Shown in pieces: positions 59,701 to 64,000 of a stretch of DNA of 64,000 nt. The position numbers and the translations under genes were made by a program. Numbering within the stretch: position 1 is the first letter of the stretch; every line of letters starts with the position of its first letter. Origin of the DNA: Microcoleus asticus IPMA8 (lineage in GTDB: Bacteria > Cyanobacteriota > Cyanobacteriia > Cyanobacteriales > Microcoleaceae); assembly GCF_013179805.1 (NCBI RefSeq), contig NZ_SRRZ01000016.1:17372-81371 (forward strand). The letters are read 5' to 3'. Under the pieces are notes generated by a model. That model was not told the DNA's origin, ran no database searches, and saw nothing but the letters and a program-made list of their open reading frames with translations.

Positions 59701-60756
59701 TCAATCAACACTCAAGGCATCGAACCACTGTAAAATCCGATTCCATGCCCACCACCGATCGCTATCAGCAAATTGATGCTGACAACGTTTACTACTGATA
59801 TGCCCAACATGACCGCCGTAGGCTGTCACCACTAATTCTAAGGCAGGATTGTTCGCGCTAATGGCTTGCAACTCAGAGACAAGCACCGGGTCAAACATCG
59901 GATCGTCCGCTGCATAAAGGATGAAAGTGGGTTTTTTGAGGTGAGGCAAAATGTGTAGAGCGCTGCTAGCCTCATAGTATTCTTCCACAGAGGAGAAACC
60001 TAACCGCCCAATTACCAGTTCGCGGTCAAAGCCCCAAATGCTGTTGGCGCGTTCAATAGCGGCAGGATCGATCGCCCCTGGATGCGATGCGGCGATCTTT
60101 TTTGCTAGTTTTTTTAACTGTCGCGCGATCGCTTTTTCTAAAAATTTCCCCCACTCATCTTTAACTAGATAAGACAGAGAACGGTTCGAGTCCAAGCTGG
60201 GGCAAATCACCGCCGCGCCTGCTAGTTCTGACTCTTCGATCCCTAAGTCAGGCCCCCAATCTGCGATCGTCTGAGCTGATTTTACAGCCCACAAGGCTAA
60301 TTGTCCGCCCAGGGAATAACCCGTGAACCAAAAAGGCGCGGGACATCCCATTTCTTTAGCAGCGGCAGCAATCCGAACGAAATCTTCGCCTTCGTATAGG
60401 CCATCAGAAGTCAGGGTGGGAGAAAGTTTGGCTGTTTTGCCGTGAGCTCGCCAGTCAAATAATACCACTGCACAGCCTTGGGCATAGGCTTTACGGCCTA
60501 GTAGCCTCAGAAACCATTGATTATCCAGATCGCCAGTAATGCCGTAAGTGCCGACAATGGTATATCGGGGATTTTCGGGGATGGCAACCCAGCCGAAAAT
60601 CGGGACTCCACAGGCACCAGTAAAGATGTGTTCTCGGTAAGGGGGCTCTGGGTAAGGGATCGTCTTTTCCCAACCGCGACTAGCCCTTAATGCGGTGTAC
60701 AACGTCATTAATATGCCGTTGTTGAGCAGCCAAGGTGGAGTATAGGCAATGGTCAT
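59701..60756 (-). CDS. Alpha/beta hydrolase (YheT-like)
   Basis: 351-residue serine hydrolase. Strand and motif order: PRYTIVGTYGITGDLDNQW (oxyanion region), AVVLFDWRAHGKTA, the nucleophile elbow WFTGYSLGGQLALW, AADDPMFDP with the acid, and AYGGHVGHIS with the catalytic histidine. The arrangement resembles the YheT/EMB8 group of esterases. Intact, unlike its plus-strand neighbours on both sides. Substrate unknown. Confidence 0.9.
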   Translation of the reverse strand: MTIAYTPPWLLNNGILMTLYTALRASRGWEKTIPYPEPPYREHIFTGACGVPIFGWVAIPENPRYTIVGTYGITGDLDNQWFLRLLGRKAYAQGCAVVLFDWRAHGKTAKLSPTLTSDGLYEGEDFVRIAAAAKEMGCPAPFWFTGYSLGGQLALWAVKSAQTIADWGPDLGIEESELAGAAVICPSLDSNRSLSYLVKDEWGKFLEKAIARQLKKLAKKIAASHPGAIDPAAIERANSIWGFDRELVIGRLGFSSVEEYYEASSALHILPHLKKPTFILYAADDPMFDPVLVSELQAISANNPALELVVTAYGGHVGHISSKRCQHQFADSDRWWAWNRILQWFDALSVD

Positions 60757-60850
60757 AAGCGGATATCGGAAATGTCTGTCTCGTTGTTGGGATGATTTTA
60801 CTTGACAGTTTGGCTATTCTAGCGACTAACCCTGAAAACTGCAATATTTT

Positions 60851-61084
60851 TTGAGTAAATGCACTCAAGGGCGAAGTCAAGCCAAAATAGTAAATAAACT
60901 CTATCTAAGCGAGGACAGACCTATCTACGGCAACCTTATAGGTTTAAAGAAAAACCAGATGGAGCAACTGGGAAAGCTTTACCGCCAGAGACTTCCAGGC
61001 GATAGCAAATCCGCACTCACAGCAAGGGCTATTCAGCTAAAACAGAAATCGGTTGGGGCTGGACTTGGCGAGGGCGATCGCTAA
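60851..61084 (+). pseudogene. hflX: hflX 5' fragment (GTPase HflX N-terminus)
   Basis: The segment RPIYGNLIGLKKNQMEQLG and its continuation LYRQRLPGDS match the opening of cyanobacterial HflX (about residues 1-45). Similarity stops near 61025 and the frame ends shortly after, without any GTPase domain. It is a truncated gene copy, presumably left by a rearrangement. Confidence 0.75.
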
Positions 61085-61186
61085 CCCTCCCGACATAAAA
61101 AAATTCAAAACTCTTGTGGTATCGCTCTTCTGTCACAAAGCGTCCGAGTATAATAGACTAAAATCTCTCAAAGCTGATCTGGGTCT

Positions 61187-61317
61187 ATGGTTAAGCCTCG
61201 CCAAGCTAATTCGACTTTGAAATTGATTGATGAGTATTGTAGCTATTACAGAAATCTGTTTCCAGAATTCAGAATCTGTGAAGCTTTTACCAACCTTCAT
61301 GCTGATATAATTTCTGG
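61187..61317 (+). pseudogene. IS701-like transposase N-terminal fragment
   Basis: MVKPRQANSTLKLIDEYCSYY, then RNLFPEFR..EAFTNLHADIIS, agrees with the first about 45 residues of IS701-family transposases. It breaks off near 61317 and continues in another frame as hsdR sequence, so the junction probably marks a deletion by or next to the element. Confidence 0.75.
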
Positions 61318-61873
61318 CTCAAAGCCCAGTTTGCATCGGGTTACAAACACATCGAAACAGAGAAACTCAAAGGCATAATTAGCAGCCAACTAACCCAGAT
61401 GCTACGCCTCAACAAAAGCCGAATGAATTACTTAGACAAGTTCCCGCAACTGATTGATGAATACAACAGCAGTTATCGCAATGTCGAGACATTATTTGCC
61501 GATTTGGTGGAGTTTGCCCAAGAACTCAACTTTGAGGATAAATGTGCAATATCCGAGAATTGGGCAGAGGAATAATTAGCGATTTCTGACTTATTAACCA
61601 ACCCGATATTACTTTAACGAGAAAGAAAAGCACGAAATCAAGAAAGTAGCAAAGGAACTTTTATCAACCCTCAAGCAATAAAAATTAGTGTTAGATTGGC
61701 GCAGGCGACAGCAAACCAAGGCAGCAGTTAAAGTGGCGATCGAGGAAATTTTAGATCGGCTGCCCGAAAGCTACTCAACCGAAGCGTATCAGCGCAAATG
61801 TCAAGGGGTTTACCAGCACTTCTAGGAATGTTATTCTGAGGCTGGACGCAGCATTTACACCGCAGCAGCTTAA
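61318..61873 (+). pseudogene. hsdR: hsdR C-terminal remnant (type I restriction subunit)
   Basis: Joined in different frames, the DNA reads like the HsdR C-terminus. It starts LKAQFASGYKHIETEKLKG, continues KSRMNYLDKFPQLIDEYNS and NVETLFADLVEFAQEL, then EE(stop)LAISDLLTNPDITLT. After a shift come EIKKVAKELLSTLKQ(stop)KLVLDWRRRQQTKAAV, LDRLPESY, YQRKCQGVYQHF(stop)ECYSEAGRSIYTAAA. At least three in-frame stops and two frameshifts are present. The helicase and nuclease parts are gone. Confidence 0.85.
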
Positions 61874-62229
61874 AGCTGAATTGCCAGCCACCCACCCACA
61901 GCTTTTGTCAAAAATTTATCAAAAATTTATCAAAAATTCATCAAGGCTTTACCAACTTTTTCTCAGGTTGACTGTAATTTATGATACCGATCACCCAAGT
62001 TGCCCGAATCTCCACAAATGCAGAATTTTTAATATTTAATTTCCCTATCTCCCTCTCTCTCCGTCTCCCTCTCTCCCCCTCCCCCCCTTTCCCTCTTTCC
62101 CTCCCCCCTCTCCCTCTTTTTCCCTAAAATTTGCAATTTTTGAGTGACGAATCATGGCAGGATAGCAGCGTGTTTTGATACCATGCAATCAAACGCAAGA
62201 CAATCAGGGAATGCACTGGAGGTGCGTAA
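61874..62229. other. Intergenic region with short direct repeats and a pyrimidine tract
   Basis: Three copies of (T/A)TCAAAAATTTA at about 61917-61944, then an AT-rich stretch. The pyrimidine tract is listed separately. GGAGGTGCG at 62217 is the ribosome binding site of the next gene. Confidence 0.6.
62041..62125. repeat. Polypyrimidine tract
   Basis: 83 of 85 bases are C or T; 62064-62125 is an uninterrupted run of 62 pyrimidines with CCCTCT-type imperfect repeats. The opposite strand is the corresponding pure purine run. It could adopt triplex-type structure and probably grew by slippage. Confidence 0.9.
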
Positions 62230-63615
62230 ATGGAGCTTTTGGGAGAACAAAAACGGTGCTTGGATTGCTTGGTAAGCTCGATCGAGCAATTGGGAGGTCG
62301 AGTAGAGATTCCGATGCTGGAGGAGATAGCTGAGCTCATCATTCAAACGATGAGAGGGCCTTGGCGCTACTTTCACACGTCGGAACACATTTTTGAGGTC
62401 GGGGGGTCAGTCGATCCGATCGAGGTGCTGGCTGCGCTGTTTCACGACCTCGTGTACGTGCAAGTCGATCAGGGTGTCAGTTTCAATATTAGCAGCGCCC
62501 TTTCTCCTTTTGTCAAAGAGGTGCGATCGCAGTTAGTTATTAGAGATGAAACCGAACTGCCCAACGATGCGATGTATCACCTAGTGGCTTCAGTATTTGG
62601 GTTTATTCCCGGCAAGACTCTCTCTCCGTTTGCCGGCCAAAACGAATTTTTGAGTGCCGTTATTGCTGGCAAATGTTTGGAGGCTTTTTTGCCAGCTAGT
62701 ACGATCGCCGAAATCGCCGCTTGCATCGAAGCTACTATTCCTTTTCGTCCGGTTGCGCCCAGCGGTTTGAGTGCGATCGAACTTTTGCACCAGCGTTTGG
62801 TAAGTGCGAACCGCGATTTTAAATTGGGATGGAGCGATGCCGAAACCGTAGAAATTGTCAAGCGATCGGTCAGGTTAGCAAATCGGGATGTAGAGAATTT
62901 TGCCTCTCCAAATTCCTCTAATTTCTTAGACAATACCTGGAACTTGATGCCAGAAACCAACCACGAATTGAGCAATGTCAATTCCTATACTGTTGGTGGA
63001 TATCGCAGGTCTCTGCAAAAAATGGAAGGATTTTTGAACTTCCTCAAACCCGAACTGGTTTTCCAGCAGTTTATGCAAGAGCCGGACGATGAAACCTACG
63101 CTAACCTGATTGCCCGAACTAGAAAAAATATCGAAGTTGCTAAACTTTATCTAGGGATAAAGTTAATTACCATCGCTATTTTAGAAGCTCTTTCCTACCG
63201 TCTGGGGCGCGATATTCCGCTTTCAACTATGATGGGAGAATTGCGCACGCCAGGATTTAAAACCTCTGTTTTGGAGGACTACTTACCCAACAAACAGATA
63301 GCCTACCCCTTAGAAAGTCAGTTACAAAGAGAGGTTCTGAATTTGTTAGCAATAGGACGAAATCAAGAATCACCCTACGATATTAAAAACTCTCCCGTAG
63401 CTACGTTTATTATCAAATCTATCGGCTTTGCTGAAACAGAAAACTTTTTGAAGAAAGCTCAAGATTTTTTTGCAGGTCATATTTCTTCGGAAGAGTTTCT
63501 CTCTTACTGTTCTCCCGATGTAATCGACACCATCTCCTCCGGGGTGATGAAACTCTTTGACAGCAGGAAGATGGCTTTAGGGAAAGTTAAATTAGCTCAC
63601 CAAACTCTTTCTTAA
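62230..63615 (+). CDS. HD-domain-like protein, function unknown
   Basis: 461 residues. The N-terminal part shows the HD-type pattern RY-F-H49-TSE-H53-I and LAALF-H72-D73-LVYV, as in predicted metal-dependent phosphohydrolases. A further long helical region follows (about 90-461), with VSANRDFKLGWSDAE and YRRSLQKMEGFLNFLKPELVF, for which I have no family. Whether the metal site is complete cannot be judged; Asp73 and three histidines are visible. ATG 62230 has a strong GGAGGTGCG 6 bp upstream. Confidence 0.75.
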   Translation: MELLGEQKRCLDCLVSSIEQLGGRVEIPMLEEIAELIIQTMRGPWRYFHTSEHIFEVGGSVDPIEVLAALFHDLVYVQVDQGVSFNISSALSPFVKEVRSQLVIRDETELPNDAMYHLVASVFGFIPGKTLSPFAGQNEFLSAVIAGKCLEAFLPASTIAEIAACIEATIPFRPVAPSGLSAIELLHQRLVSANRDFKLGWSDAETVEIVKRSVRLANRDVENFASPNSSNFLDNTWNLMPETNHELSNVNSYTVGGYRRSLQKMEGFLNFLKPELVFQQFMQEPDDETYANLIARTRKNIEVAKLYLGIKLITIAILEALSYRLGRDIPLSTMMGELRTPGFKTSVLEDYLPNKQIAYPLESQLQREVLNLLAIGRNQESPYDIKNSPVATFIIKSIGFAETENFLKKAQDFFAGHISSEEFLSYCSPDVIDTISSGVMKLFDSRKMALGKVKLAHQTLS

Positions 63616-64000
63616 GAGAGGTTAGCACAATCTTAAAAAGTTCGCGATCGCAGAAACCTGGTTTATTGAGTTCAGCCACGATCTCCGGTTAGTGGGACTT
63701 AGACATTTTAAGGCCCCTTTAGGGGCTGAAGACCTGTCGATCGCGGGAAAGAGGTCGATGAGCTAAAAATGCCTGAAACCCTTGTAAATACTAGATTTAT
63801 GCTTATTAGAGCTAAAAGTCTCTCTTTATCTAGGTTTGAAGCCATTTTCGCCTCAGTTTTTGTCTGAGTTCCGCTAATCTCGGTAAGCCCAGGCGCATCT
63901 AAATTTTACCTGGGGGGGTGACAACCCGCCCCAAACCCTGAGAGCGTAAAGATTTAACCCACTTGTGGTAAAAAAAGATAGGCAGCCGAATTCTTACAAG
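63616..64000. other. Non-coding end of the window
   Basis: No gene recognised. A short hairpin AAGGCCCCTTTAGGGGCT lies near 63712-63729, and a GGGGGGGTGACAACCCGCCCC segment near 63913 resembles other dispersed GC-rich repeats. A gene may start beyond the window edge. Confidence 0.5.

Overview
The window comes from a cyanobacterium, most likely a filamentous, non-heterocystous type of the Microcoleus/Oscillatoria group; the genus is my inference. The grounds are: petN of the cytochrome b6f complex (29 codons, 8495-8584); a fraC-fraD-fraE filament-integrity cluster; HIP1-type GCGATCGC palindromes throughout; several class III adenylate cyclases; Uma2 (DUF820) proteins; an RTX calcium-binding protein; a WD40-NACHT protein; and many short dispersed palindromic and heptameric repeats. 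No rRNA, tRNA or CRISPR array was recognised by eye.

Layout. 0.2-3.5 kb: two sensor adenylate cyclases in tandem. 3.7-6.1 kb: biotin genes bioA-bioB. 6.3-9.8 kb: small metabolic and stress genes (methyltransferase, NAD(P)-binding protein, membrane protein, petN, DJ-1/PfpI, DUF167, CsbD). 10.1-12.0 kb: RTX protein with its own terminator. 12.5-13.6 kb: a tandem-duplicated CobO-type protein. 13.9-16.4 kb: fraCDE. 16.6-19.1 kb: Uma2, larE and a free-standing toxin/immunity-like pair. 19.3-22.0 kb: SGNH hydrolase and a polysaccharide export (SLBB) protein. 22.3-27.1 kb: mixed housekeeping genes including a YebC-type regulator and a PD-(D/E)XK nuclease-like protein. 27.2-32.5 kb: a CHASE adenylate cyclase beside a LOV/multi-PAS histidine kinase. 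32.9-36.7 kb: an SbcC/Rad50-type ATPase downstream of a MazF/PemK toxin-antitoxin pair. 37.0-44.2 kb: envelope protein, cyclic-nucleotide-binding protein, a photolyase apparently split into two genes, ribD, and a PPC-domain protein. 44.3-48.7 kb: Tat-exported amine oxidase, secreted FxLYD-like protein, ABC exporter. 48.8-54.6 kb: an orphan antitoxin-like gene, a 1498-residue NACHT/14xWD40 NLR-like protein, a nested inverted-repeat/36-bp tandem-repeat structure, and a RemA-like gene. 54.7-58.3 kb: lipid kinase, DUF3891, metallophosphatase. 58.7-61.9 kb: a degraded zone with remnants of hsdM, hflX, an IS701-like transposase and hsdR. 62.2-63.6 kb: an HD-type protein.

How the genes fit together. 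Cyclic-nucleotide signalling is prominent: three cyclases with different sensors (c-type heme-like, HAMP-linked, CHASE) share very similar catalytic ends, and one cNMP-binding-fold protein lies in the same window. Light and DNA damage are represented by the LOV kinase, split photolyase and SbcC. Defence is represented by the NACHT protein, two toxin systems and the ruins of a type I restriction-modification locus. The most distinctive items are the NACHT-WD40 gene with the palindromic array at its 5' side, the split photolyase in reversed gene order, the toxin/immunity pair without a delivery domain, and the decayed restriction locus.
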